From Perlucidibaca piscinae DSM 21586 (GTDB lineage: Bacteria; Pseudomonadota; Gammaproteobacteria; Pseudomonadales; Moraxellaceae): a stretch of 64,000 bases of DNA. Numbering within the stretch: position 1 is the stretch's first letter; each line of letters opens with the position of its first letter. The translations under genes were made by a program, and so were the position numbers. The notes under the pieces are model-generated. The model saw only the letters and a program-made list of their open reading frames with translations, did no database searches and had not been told where the DNA came from. This document shows positions 16,783-25,566 of this stretch, piece by piece. Location: positions 558,001 through 622,000 of the forward strand of contig NZ_ATUE01000006.1 in NCBI RefSeq assembly GCF_000420045.1, in the 5' to 3' direction.

Positions 16783-17694
16783 ATGGATACCGCCGTCCTG
16801 CAAGCCTTCATCGCAGTTGCCAGCCACGAGTCCTTCTCGCAGGCCGCCGATGCGCTGCACCTGACCCAGCCCGCCGTGAGCAAGCGCATCCAGGCGCTGG
16901 AGGAGCAGCTCGGCACCCCGCTGTTCGATCGCGTCGGCCGTCGCATCACGCTGACCGAGGCCGGTCGTGCCCTGCTGCCGCGCGCGCGCCAGTGGCTGCA
17001 CGACCTCGATGACATGCGGCGCGTGGTCAGTGACTACGCCGAAGCCGCCACCGGTCAGCTCACTGGCACGCTCACGGTCGGCACCAGCCACCACATCGGC
17101 CTGCATCGCCTGCCGCCGGCGTTGCGTGCGTTCAGCACCATGCACCCGCAGGTGCGACTGGACATCCGCTTCATTGATTCCGAGCAGGCCTATGACGCGG
17201 TGCTCGACGGCGATCTCGAGCTGGGCATCGTCACGCTGCCGCCCATTCCGGACGAGCGCCTCATCGCACGGGTGATCTGGCCCGATCCGCTTGCCTTCGT
17301 GGTCGCCGCCGGGCACCCGCTGGCAGCACACGCAGGCGCTGCCGGTCCGGTCGGCATACGCGCCGCCGACCTCGCCGCACACCCAGCCATCCTGCCCTCG
17401 CCCAACACCTTCACGCGCCAGATCGCCGAGAGCATGTTCCGGCGCGAGGGCCTGCAGCTGCAGGTGCACCTTGAAACCAACTACCTCGAGACCATCAAGA
17501 TGATGGTCTCCATCGGCCTGGGCTGGAGCGTGCTGCCGGCCAATCTCTGCGACGCCGACGTGGTCGCCGTACCGGTGCAAGGCGTGGCGCTGCGTCGCGA
17601 CCTGGGCGTGGTGCATCATCCGCGGCGAGTGCTGTCACGGGCGGCGCAGGCCATGCTGGGGTTGCTGGAAAGGGAAGCCGTCACGACAGGATGA
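16783..17694 (+). CDS. LysR-family regulator, probable activator of leuCDB
   Basis: Protein of 303 aa with an N-terminal winged helix-turn-helix (about 1-60, typical SFSQAADALHLTQPAVSKRI segment) and a LysR substrate-binding domain (about 90-295). Being divergent from leuC with a T-N11-A box between them is the usual LysR arrangement. The equivalent gene sits beside leuC in Pseudomonas. The target assignment is by position, and the effector (perhaps a leucine-pathway intermediate) is not known. Confidence 0.88.
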   Translation: MDTAVLQAFIAVASHESFSQAADALHLTQPAVSKRIQALEEQLGTPLFDRVGRRITLTEAGRALLPRARQWLHDLDDMRRVVSDYAEAATGQLTGTLTVGTSHHIGLHRLPPALRAFSTMHPQVRLDIRFIDSEQAYDAVLDGDLELGIVTLPPIPDERLIARVIWPDPLAFVVAAGHPLAAHAGAAGPVGIRAADLAAHPAILPSPNTFTRQIAESMFRREGLQLQVHLETNYLETIKMMVSIGLGWSVLPANLCDADVVAVPVQGVALRRDLGVVHHPRRVLSRAAQAMLGLLEREAVTTG

Positions 17695-17777
17695 ACGGTG
17701 TTGACGGACGCCGACTGACGTTGTCCAAATAAGCGGCAGGTCCGGCACACGCCTCTGCCGGCAACGGAGAACAGCGC

Positions 17778-18221
17778 ATGAATGCCTCCTTCGACATGCT
17801 GGGTCCGGTCATCGCGCTGGTGGCGTGGTCCATGGTCATGTGGGTGTGGATGTATGCGACCCGTCTGCCGGCGATGTTTGCCGCCGGGATGAAGCCGGAT
17901 CCGGAGGCGCCACGCGGCGAGCAGATGGCGCTGCTTCCGGCCAGGGTGCGCTGGAAGGCTGACAACTACAACCACCTGATGGAACAGCCAACCGTCTTCT
18001 ATGCCATAGCAATCTCTCTGGCCGTGCTCTCGGTCGACTCGACCATCAGCCTTGGTCTTGCCTGGACCTATGTGATGTTGCGCGTGGCGCACAGTCTGGT
18101 GCAGGCGCTGGCAAACCGGATCGAGATCCGCTTCCTGCTGTTCGTGCTATCCAATATTCCGCTCTTTGCGCTCACCTGCATTACCGCGTCGGCCTATCTG
18201 ACGCGACTGGCAGGCGCATGA
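17778..18221 (+). CDS. MAPEG-family membrane protein
   Basis: Protein of 147 aa with about four hydrophobic helices (roughly 7-28, 75-92, 95-110 and 120-142). The conserved MAPEG pattern NHLMEQPTVFYA and the RxxHSLVQALANR-like segment are visible. MAPEG proteins include glutathione S-transferases and peroxidases acting on lipophilic substrates; the activity here cannot be specified. GGAG lies 8 nt upstream of the ATG. A homocysteine methyltransferase-like gene follows 40 bp later in the same direction. Confidence 0.82.
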   Translation: MNASFDMLGPVIALVAWSMVMWVWMYATRLPAMFAAGMKPDPEAPRGEQMALLPARVRWKADNYNHLMEQPTVFYAIAISLAVLSVDSTISLGLAWTYVMLRVAHSLVQALANRIEIRFLLFVLSNIPLFALTCITASAYLTRLAGA

Positions 18222-18261
18222 GCCTCACGCCAGTGGCGGATGCCTGGCACAGGAGACGGCA

Positions 18262-19215
18262 ATGGCCCTGTACAGAAAATCCCTGCCACAGCTCGGCGGC
18301 GAGCTTTTCCTCACCGATGGCGGCATAGAAACCACGCTGATTTTTCTGGAGGGCCTGGAGCTTCCGCTTTTCGCCGCATTTGATCTGCTGCGAACGCCCG
18401 AAGGCGAGGCTGCGCTGCGCCGGTACTTCACGACATACGCCGCACTGGCCGAACGGCTCGAGGTCGGGCTGGTCCTGGAAACTGCCAGCTGGCGTTCGAA
18501 TCCGGACTGGGGCAGCAGGCTGGGCTATGGCCGTGACGACCTGGCCAGCGTCAACAGGAAGCTGGTCCGCATGCTCGAGGACATCCGTGCCGAGCATGCC
18601 AGCCAGCGTACTCCGATTGTCATCAGCGGGTGCATAGGGCCTCGCGGTGACGGCTACGTGCCGGACCATGCCATGTCGACGAGCGAGGCCGAGGCTTACC
18701 ATTCGCCGCAAGTGGAGACCTTCGCTGACTCGGCGGCCGATCTGGTCACCGCCATCACGATGAACCATGTCGAGGAAGCTGCCGGCATCACCCTGGCTGC
18801 ACGGCGCGTGAACATGCCCGTGGTGATTTCCTTCACGGTGGAAACAGACGGAAAGCTGCCCACGGGGCAATCACTCGGCGACGCCATCACGTCCATCGAT
18901 GAACTCAGTGCCGGTTACCCGGCCTACTACATGATCAACTGTGCCCATCCCAGTCACTTCGACACGGTCGTGCGTGGCAGCGATCCGTGGACGGCGCGCA
19001 TACGCGGGCTGCGCGCGAATGCCTCGAGAATGAGTCATGCCGAACTGAATGAATGTTCCGAGCTGGATGTGGGCAACCCGGCGCAACTGGGCCGGGAATA
19101 TGCTGATCTGAAGCAGCAGCAGCTGAGGCAGCTCAATGTCATCGGGGGCTGCTGCGGCACCGACCACCGCCACGTCGAGCAGCTTGCGCTGGCCTGCCTG
19201 CCCCTGTTCAGGTGA
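18262..19215 (+). CDS. Homocysteine S-methyltransferase family protein
   Basis: Protein of 317 aa with the (beta/alpha)8 zinc methyltransferase fold. It begins with the TDGGIETTLIF motif, and the three zinc-binding cysteines are Cys227 (INCAHP) and Cys297-Cys298 (GGCCGTD). Such enzymes move a methyl group from S-methylmethionine, SAM or betaine to homocysteine or a related thiol. The donor cannot be inferred. AGGAG precedes the ATG. It is convergent with the amine oxidase gene. Confidence 0.87.
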   Translation: MALYRKSLPQLGGELFLTDGGIETTLIFLEGLELPLFAAFDLLRTPEGEAALRRYFTTYAALAERLEVGLVLETASWRSNPDWGSRLGYGRDDLASVNRKLVRMLEDIRAEHASQRTPIVISGCIGPRGDGYVPDHAMSTSEAEAYHSPQVETFADSAADLVTAITMNHVEEAAGITLAARRVNMPVVISFTVETDGKLPTGQSLGDAITSIDELSAGYPAYYMINCAHPSHFDTVVRGSDPWTARIRGLRANASRMSHAELNECSELDVGNPAQLGREYADLKQQQLRQLNVIGGCCGTDHRHVEQLALACLPLFR

Positions 19216-19251
19216 GTGGAGCGGCAGGCTGCTGATTACTGCCTGAACCCG

Positions 19252-20625
19252 TCACCACTGCCTCGCCACCACCTCCCCCGCCGCACGCAGCCCTGACTGC
19301 AGTGCGCCATCCAGATAGCCGGTCCACTCGGTGGCGGTCTCGGTGCCGGCCCAGTGGATGCGTCCGCAGGGCTGGCGGATGACGTCGCCGAACGAGGTCA
19401 TGACGCCTGGCGCCGTGTGCGCGACATAGCAGCCCCGGCTCCAGGTCTCGCGCGTCCAGTCCTGCTCGACAATCGCCAGCGGCTGCGCGGCCTCGGGCCC
19501 GAAGTAGTGCACCAGATCGTTGATCACCAGCTGGCGACGGGCCTCCTCGCCGAGCGCGCTGGCGGCGATGGCGTGGTCGGCGTCAATGAAGCCGACCAGC
19601 ACGCCGAGGCTGTCGTCGCCCAGTGACTGGTCGAAGACGACATTGAAATGCCGGTCGGTGCTGACCACCGCGCCGTTGAGGCCGCGCTGACGCCAGAACG
19701 GCCGCTCGTAGGCGATGTGGATCTTGATCACCGAGCCCATGGGCATGCGCTCGTTGAGGGCGTTGCGCTTCGAGGGCAGCGCCGCGTTGAAGTGGATGCG
19801 GCTGGCCAGCAGTGGCGGCACGGCCATGATCAGGTGACGGGCGCGATGGCGCTCGCCGCGGGCGATCACGGTCACACCGTCGTCATCCTGCTCGACGGCC
19901 AGCACCGGCGCGTCGAGCAGGATGTCACCCGCCAGCCGCTCCGCCATGCGACTGGGAATCTGCCAGGCGCCGCCGGCGAACTTGTCCTGCTGAGCACCGC
20001 CCTCGGTACCGATCAGTGTCTCCAGCCCCCCGCCCTGACGCAGATAGTTCAGGAAGCACAGATACGAGACCTGACGCGGCTCGGCACAGAGCACTGCACG
20101 TGTCAGCGTGCGCGCGAAGTCGCGCGCTCCGGCGGTGCGCACATGCTTGAGTATCCAGCTCTCGATGCTCTCGGCATCCCATTCGCCGGCGCGCGCGGTG
20201 GTCCAGGGTGCATCCTTTGGCAGGCTGCGCATTTCCCGCTGCCAGCGGCGTTCAAGCAGGCCCAGCTCCAGAAGCGACAGCAGCGGCAGTTTTGGAATGT
20301 CACCGTGGTAGCTGCTGACCTTGCCCTGGCGCGAGAGCAGACTGGCTCCACGGGTGTACTGGGGATACGTCGCCACGCCCAAGTCGCGGGCCTCGGCCAG
20401 CAGCAGGTGCTGCTCAGGGCCCACCCACTGGCCGCCGAGGTCGATGACCTGCCCGCAGATCTCGCCGGGCATTGAACGGCCACCAACGCGGTCACGCGCC
20501 TCCAGCACGCGCACGCGCTTGCCGGCCAGCTTCAGGGTCAGTGCCGCCTTCAAGCCGGCAAAGCCGGCGCCGACCACAATGACATCTAATGGCCCCTCTG
20601 CCGGACTCTTGTCGCTATAGTTCAT
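19252..20625 (-). CDS. Flavin monoamine oxidase family protein
   Basis: Protein of 457 aa with an N-terminal FAD-binding dinucleotide motif (VIVVGAGFAGLKAA), the RDRVGGR motif, GGQWVG, and the C-terminal GRIHWAGTETA...GYLDGA segment of MAO/FAD oxidoreductases. It probably oxidises an amine to an imine or aldehyde. I used the ATG at 20625; the open frame upstream crosses the divergent promoter region. It is transcribed away from a TetR gene with a 65-bp spacer holding a palindrome, so local repression is likely. Confidence 0.87.
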   Translation of the reverse strand: MNYSDKSPAEGPLDVIVVGAGFAGLKAALTLKLAGKRVRVLEARDRVGGRSMPGEICGQVIDLGGQWVGPEQHLLLAEARDLGVATYPQYTRGASLLSRQGKVSSYHGDIPKLPLLSLLELGLLERRWQREMRSLPKDAPWTTARAGEWDAESIESWILKHVRTAGARDFARTLTRAVLCAEPRQVSYLCFLNYLRQGGGLETLIGTEGGAQQDKFAGGAWQIPSRMAERLAGDILLDAPVLAVEQDDDGVTVIARGERHRARHLIMAVPPLLASRIHFNAALPSKRNALNERMPMGSVIKIHIAYERPFWRQRGLNGAVVSTDRHFNVVFDQSLGDDSLGVLVGFIDADHAIAASALGEEARRQLVINDLVHYFGPEAAQPLAIVEQDWTRETWSRGCYVAHTAPGVMTSFGDVIRQPCGRIHWAGTETATEWTGYLDGALQSGLRAAGEVVARQW

Positions 20626-20637
20626 GGTATCCGCCAC

Positions 20638-20666
20638 CTGACTGAGTGCTTGTGGGAAAATATAAT
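20638..20666 (+). promoter_or_regulatory. Promoter of the TetR gene
   Basis: CTGACT (4/6) is followed after 17 nt by a perfect TATAAT at 20661-20666. The predicted transcription start falls inside the palindrome at 20666-20677, which would give autorepression. Confidence 0.6.
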
Positions 20667-20677
20667 GAACGCGTTCA
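20666..20677. promoter_or_regulatory. TetR operator palindrome TGAACGCGTTCA
   Basis: A perfect 12-bp inverted repeat lies between the amine oxidase and TetR genes. It overlaps the last base of the -10 box and the expected +1 of the TetR promoter. It is the best operator candidate for the adjacent regulator and could control both directions. Confidence 0.6.
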
Positions 20678-20690
20678 ATTAAATCAAGCC

Positions 20691-21332
20691 ATGACTCTGA
20701 CCCAATCTTCCGGCAACCGTCGCGGTCGCCCGCCACGCAGCAGCCAGCAGACCGATGACATTCGCCTGCGCGTGATTTCAGCGGCACGCACGTTGTTCGT
20801 GCAGGAAGGCTATGCCGGCGTGTCGATGCGCAAGATAGCCCAGTGCGCTGGCTGCTCTCCGGCTGCGCTGTACACGCTGTTTCCCGCCAAGCGCCAGCTG
20901 CTGCTGCACCTCTGGGGCGAGCTCTTCGAGCAGCTTCTGGTGCGGATGGCTGATTGCCGGCGTGACACGGGAGCCAAAGACAGGCTGCCGGCACTGTGCC
21001 GGACCTTCATGGATTTCTGGCTGGCACGGCCGAATGACTATCGCGCCATTTTCCTGATCGAGGATCAGCCCTCGGACGAGAACGATCGCTATTTCGTCGA
21101 CAGTGCCGGCGTTCTGGCACGGCTGGACATCCTGCGTGACGCCATCGTCGAGGCGCAGGCATCGGGAACTCTGGCACCTGGAGATCCGGAGCAGGTGCTG
21201 AACTTGCTGCTCTGCGGCATGCAGGGGGTATTACTGAATGTCATCACCATTCCGGAATACCCCTGGGGGGATACGACACGTCTTGTCGATGACATGGTGC
21301 GGGTGCTGCTGGCGGGGCTGCGCGGCCGATGA
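20691..21332 (+). CDS. TetR/AcrR-family repressor beside the amine oxidase gene
   Basis: Protein of 213 aa with an N-terminal TetR helix-turn-helix at about residues 25-70 (VSMRKIAQCAGCSPAALYTLFPAKRQLL) and a C-terminal ligand and dimer domain. The ATG at 20691 was chosen because the open frame upstream runs through the promoter and operator. The C-domain resembles TetR_C_33-type regulators, but the ligand is unknown. The probable target is the divergent amine oxidase gene. Confidence 0.85.
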   Translation: MTLTQSSGNRRGRPPRSSQQTDDIRLRVISAARTLFVQEGYAGVSMRKIAQCAGCSPAALYTLFPAKRQLLLHLWGELFEQLLVRMADCRRDTGAKDRLPALCRTFMDFWLARPNDYRAIFLIEDQPSDENDRYFVDSAGVLARLDILRDAIVEAQASGTLAPGDPEQVLNLLLCGMQGVLLNVITIPEYPWGDTTRLVDDMVRVLLAGLRGR

Positions 21333-21353
21333 CCGGCCACGCCCCCGACGGGC

Positions 21354-22361
21354 TTACCAGCGCATCAGCACCGAGCCCCAGGTGAAGCCGGAGCCGAAGG
21401 CCACCAGACAGACCAGATCGCCCTTCTTGACCTTGCCTTCGGCACGCGCCTCGGACAGGCAGAGCGGAATCGTGGCGGCGGTGGTGTTGCCGTACTTCTG
21501 GATGTTGTTGTGCACGCGCGATGCGTCGATGCCGATCTGCTTGGCGACCATCTCGTTGATGCGCAGGTTGGCCTGGTGCGGAATCAGCATGTCGATGTCA
21601 GCGACCGTCAGCCCCTGGGCGTCCAGCACTTCCTGGATGACTTCGGGCATGCGCTTGACCGCGTTCTTGAACACCTTCTGGCCTTCCATGTTGGGGAAGA
21701 TGCGACCGGACTCGACGTCGTCGTGGGTGACGTAGCTGTCACGGCCGGCGGCCATGCCGGGGTACTGCATGGCCAGGCACTCGGCATCGCTGCCGTCGGA
21801 GTGCACGCGGGTGATCAGGATGCCGGCCTCCGGATCATCGCTGACGCCTACCACGGCGGCGCCGGCAGCATCGCCGAAGAGCACGCTGACGGTACGGCCA
21901 CGGGTGGTCTTGTCGAGGCCGCGCGAGTGCACCTCGCCACCGATCACCAGAATCTTCCTGTACTGGCCGGCGCGAATGAACACGTCAGCCATCTGCAGGC
22001 CGTAGATGAAACCGGAGCACTGCTGGCGGATGTCGAAGGCCGGCACATGGCCGATGCCCAGCTCGCGCTGCACCAGCACGCCGCAACCGGGGAAGAAGTA
22101 GTCCGGTGACAGCGTGGCGTAGACGATGCAATCGATCTCGGACGCATCGACACCGGCGTCGGCGAGCGCTGCACGTGCCGCTTTCACGCCCATGGTGTAG
22201 TTGCCTTCCTCGGCATCGACCCAGTGGCGCTCCTCGATGCCGGAACGCTCGACGATCCAGTCGTGGCTGGTTTCCATGACTTCGGCCAGGTCATGGTTGG
22301 TGACGGTGCGGGCCGGCACGAAGGTGCCCAACCCCAGGATGCGTGCGCGCGGTGTGCTCAT
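21354..22361 (-). CDS. Beta-ketoacyl-ACP synthase III (FabH-like)
   Basis: Thiolase-fold enzyme of 335 aa. The KAS III triad is complete: Cys115 (QQCSGF), His262 (PHQANLRI) and Asn292 (YGNTTAAT). It condenses an acyl-CoA with malonyl-ACP, or a related pair. The ATG at 22361 has GAGG 6 nt upstream; an ATG at 22388 has none. It does not sit in a fab cluster, so it may be a second, specialised KAS III rather than the housekeeping FabH. It is convergent with the TetR gene. Confidence 0.88.
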   Translation of the reverse strand: MSTPRARILGLGTFVPARTVTNHDLAEVMETSHDWIVERSGIEERHWVDAEEGNYTMGVKAARAALADAGVDASEIDCIVYATLSPDYFFPGCGVLVQRELGIGHVPAFDIRQQCSGFIYGLQMADVFIRAGQYRKILVIGGEVHSRGLDKTTRGRTVSVLFGDAAGAAVVGVSDDPEAGILITRVHSDGSDAECLAMQYPGMAAGRDSYVTHDDVESGRIFPNMEGQKVFKNAVKRMPEVIQEVLDAQGLTVADIDMLIPHQANLRINEMVAKQIGIDASRVHNNIQKYGNTTAATIPLCLSEARAEGKVKKGDLVCLVAFGSGFTWGSVLMRW

Positions 22362-22464
22362 GTAACGCCTCGGTGGTCTGGTTTTCATTGCCGCCGCGTC
22401 ACCCGCGACGGTCAGCTGGCCGGGAGTCTAACCCGGTCAGCCGATCTCGTCGAAGCACCGCCGA

Positions 22465-25400
22465 TCAATGCGCAACCACTCCGCCGGATGGCAGCTGACC
22501 GCCCTCGCCTGTGGCCTCAGGCTGCCGCACCTTGAACCAGGTCGCGTAGAGCGCGGGCACGAACAGCAGGGTCAGGGCGGTGGCCACCACCAGACCGCCC
22601 ATGATGGCCAGCGCCATGGGCCCCCAGAACACGCTGCGCGACAGCGGGATCATGGCGAGGATGGCCGCTGCCGCCGTCAGCACCACCGGCCGCGAGCGAC
22701 GCACGGTGGCCTCGACGATGGCCGTCCATGCCGCCGCGCCCTGGCGGATGTCCTGCTCGATCTGGTCCACCAGGATCACCGAGTTGCGCATGATCATGCC
22801 GCCCAGCGCGATCACCCCGAGCAGCGCGACGAAACCGAACGGCGCGTTGAACAGCAGCAGTGCCGGTACCACGCCGATCAGACCCAGCGGCGCGGTCAGG
22901 AACACCATGAAGGTGCGCGAGAAGCTCTGCAGCTGCAGCATCAGGAAGGTCAGCATGACCAGGAACATGACCGGGAACACCGCGGCCAGTTTCTGGTTGG
23001 CCTGCACGCTCTCCTCGATGGCGCCGCCCTGCTGGATCTCGTAGCCGGGCGGCAGCGCATCCAGCACCGGCTTCAGCGACGGCCAGATCTGCTGGGTGGC
23101 GAATGGTGCCTGCACGCCGTCGGCGACGTCGCTGCGCACGGTCAGCACCTGGTTGCGGTTGCGCCGCCACAGCACCGGCTCCTCGAAGGTCGACTCGACC
23201 TCGGCGACCTGGCTCAGCGGCACCGCGCCGCCGACGCGCGAGAACAGCGCGATGTCACCAACGCCGCTGAGCGACTGGCGCTCCTCGGGCGTGCCGCGCA
23301 CCACGATGTCGATGAGCTCCTCGCCGCGCCGCACCTGGCTCACCGGCGCGCCCGACAGCACCGTCTGCACGGTGTCGGCAATGTCGGCACTGCTGATGCC
23401 GAGCTGGCGCGCCTTGTCCTGGTCCACGTTCAGGCGCAGGGCACGCACCTGGTCGTTCCAGTCCAGCTGGGTGTCACGCACCAGCGGGCTCTGACGCACG
23501 ATGTCGCGCACCTGGTAGGCAATGCGACGCACCTCGGCGGCATCCGGTCCGACCACGCGGAACTGCACCGGGAAGCCCACCGGCGGGCCGAACTCCAGAC
23601 GCAGAACGCGGCCGCGCAGGGTCGGGAACTCGCGATCCGCCTCGAACAGCGCCAGCAGGCGCGCACGCACCGCCTCGCGCGCCTCCAGGTCACGGGTCAT
23701 GATCACGAACTGGGCATAGCCGGGATTGGGCAGCTCGGGTTGCAGCGACAGGTAGAAGCGCGGCGAACCCTGACCGGTGTAGGCCGTGAAGAAGGCGATG
23801 TCCTTGTCCTTGGCAAGGATCTTCTCCAGCCGGATGACCTCCTGCTGGGTAGCCTGGAACGAGGCACCCTCCTTCAGGCGCAGCTCGACCAGCAGCTCGG
23901 GCCGCGACGCCGTCGGGAAGAACTGCTGCTGCACCAGCTTCATGCCGGCGACCGCGAGCACGAACAGCGCGACGGTGCCCAGCAGCACGCTGCGGCGGTG
24001 CGCCACGCACCAGTCCACCCAGGCGCGCAGGCGGGTGTAGATCGGCCGGTCATACGGGTCATGATGCCCGCGCGAGGCCAGGTTGTCCGGCAGCAGCACC
24101 ACGCCCAGATAGGGCGTGAACAGCACCGCGACGAACCAGGACACGATGAGCGCGATGCCGACGATCCAGAAGATGCCACCGGCATACTCGCCCGAGGTCG
24201 ACTCGGCGAAGCCCACCGGCATGAAGCCGGCCAGCGTCACCAGTGTGCCGGTCAGCATGGGAAAGGCCGTCGAGCTGTAGGCGAAGGTGGCCGCCTTCAC
24301 GCGATCCCAGCCCTGCTCCATCTTCACCACCATCATTTCGACGGCAATGATGGCGTCATCGACCAGCAGGCCGAGCGCGATGATCAGCGAGCCCAGGGTG
24401 ATGCGGTCGAGATTCCAGCCGGTGGCCTTCATGATCACCGCCACGATGCCCAGCACCAGAGGTACCGAGGCCGCGACCACGATGCCGGTACGCCAGCCAA
24501 GGAACAGGAAGGACACCGCCAGCACGATCACCAGCGCCTCGATGAACGCGGTCTGGAACTCGGCCACCGAGGAGGCGGCCACCGTGGGCTGGTCGGCATA
24601 CTGGATGAGCTCCACCCCCACCGGCAGATCGGCACGGATGGCCGCCAGCGCAGTCTCCAGATCACGACCGAAACGGATGATGTCGGCCTTGGGCACCATG
24701 GTCACGCCGAGCGCCAGCACGGGGTGGCCGTTGTGGCGGATGGTGGCACTGGCCGGATCCTCGTAGCCGCTGCGCACGCTGGCGACATCGCCGAGACGGA
24801 TCAGGCGACCACCTGCCGACAGGCTGACATCAGCGACATCCTCGACCGAGCGCAGGCTGCCGTCGATGTGGGCGAAGACACGGTCACCGGCGGTGTCGAT
24901 GGAGCCCGAGGGTCGTACCTGGTTCTGCTGGGCAATGGCCTCGAACACCGCCTGCGGTGGCAGGCCGAGGGCGGCGAGCCGGCGACTGGAGAGCTCGACA
25001 TAGATCTTCTCGGGCTGCTTGCCGAGGATGTTGACCTTGTTGGCCTGCGGCACCCGCTGCAGGCGACGCTTGATCTGCTCGGCGAACTCCTGCAGCTCGG
25101 CCTGGGTCAGGCCGTCTCCGCGCAGGGCATAGAGCGCGGTATAGACATCGGTGTACTCGTCATTGAAGAACGGACCGCGCACGCCGGCAGGGAACTCGCG
25201 CTGGATGTCGCCGATCTTCTTGCGCGCCTGGTACCACAGCGCCTTCAGCTCGTCCCCGGAGTTGCGTCCGTCGATGACCACGGTCATGCCGCCATAGCCC
25301 TGGCGCGCGAAGCTCTGCACGTACTTGATGTTGGGCAGCTCCTGCACCGCCTGCTCCATGCGGTTGAGCACCTGGTCCTGCACCTCCTGCGCGCTGGCGC

Positions 25401-25566
25401 CCGGCCAGGCCACCACGGCCGTCATCGCCGGCACGTTGAACTCGGGATCCTCCTGGCGGCCTAGGCCGTTGAAGGCGACCACACCGGCCAGCAGCGAGGC
25501 CAGCATCAGGAAGATCACCAGGGCGCGGTGATTGACCGCCCAGGCGGAGAGGTTGAAGCCCTTCAT
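22465..25566 (-). CDS. RND efflux transporter, inner-membrane pump
   Basis: Protein of 1033 aa with the RND layout: a first membrane helix (about 12-30), a large periplasmic loop, a helix bundle with the proton-relay pair Asp403-Asp404 (LLVDDAII), then a second loop and bundle. It resembles HAE1-type pumps that expel drugs, solvents or lipophilic compounds. It shares one base (TGATG) with the adaptor gene stop and is last in an OMF-MFP-RND operon. The substrate is unknown. Confidence 0.93.
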   Translation of the reverse strand: MKGFNLSAWAVNHRALVIFLMLASLLAGVVAFNGLGRQEDPEFNVPAMTAVVAWPGASAQEVQDQVLNRMEQAVQELPNIKYVQSFARQGYGGMTVVIDGRNSGDELKALWYQARKKIGDIQREFPAGVRGPFFNDEYTDVYTALYALRGDGLTQAELQEFAEQIKRRLQRVPQANKVNILGKQPEKIYVELSSRRLAALGLPPQAVFEAIAQQNQVRPSGSIDTAGDRVFAHIDGSLRSVEDVADVSLSAGGRLIRLGDVASVRSGYEDPASATIRHNGHPVLALGVTMVPKADIIRFGRDLETALAAIRADLPVGVELIQYADQPTVAASSVAEFQTAFIEALVIVLAVSFLFLGWRTGIVVAASVPLVLGIVAVIMKATGWNLDRITLGSLIIALGLLVDDAIIAVEMMVVKMEQGWDRVKAATFAYSSTAFPMLTGTLVTLAGFMPVGFAESTSGEYAGGIFWIVGIALIVSWFVAVLFTPYLGVVLLPDNLASRGHHDPYDRPIYTRLRAWVDWCVAHRRSVLLGTVALFVLAVAGMKLVQQQFFPTASRPELLVELRLKEGASFQATQQEVIRLEKILAKDKDIAFFTAYTGQGSPRFYLSLQPELPNPGYAQFVIMTRDLEAREAVRARLLALFEADREFPTLRGRVLRLEFGPPVGFPVQFRVVGPDAAEVRRIAYQVRDIVRQSPLVRDTQLDWNDQVRALRLNVDQDKARQLGISSADIADTVQTVLSGAPVSQVRRGEELIDIVVRGTPEERQSLSGVGDIALFSRVGGAVPLSQVAEVESTFEEPVLWRRNRNQVLTVRSDVADGVQAPFATQQIWPSLKPVLDALPPGYEIQQGGAIEESVQANQKLAAVFPVMFLVMLTFLMLQLQSFSRTFMVFLTAPLGLIGVVPALLLFNAPFGFVALLGVIALGGMIMRNSVILVDQIEQDIRQGAAAWTAIVEATVRRSRPVVLTAAAAILAMIPLSRSVFWGPMALAIMGGLVVATALTLLFVPALYATWFKVRQPEATGEGGQLPSGGVVAH

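Noticed and set aside
22468..25464. Plus-strand open frame of 998 codons opposite the first RND pump
   Set aside because: Composition (His/Gln/Arg-rich) and exact antisense placement to a clear RND gene mark it as a shadow. The same holds for the 486-codon frame at 33593-35053.
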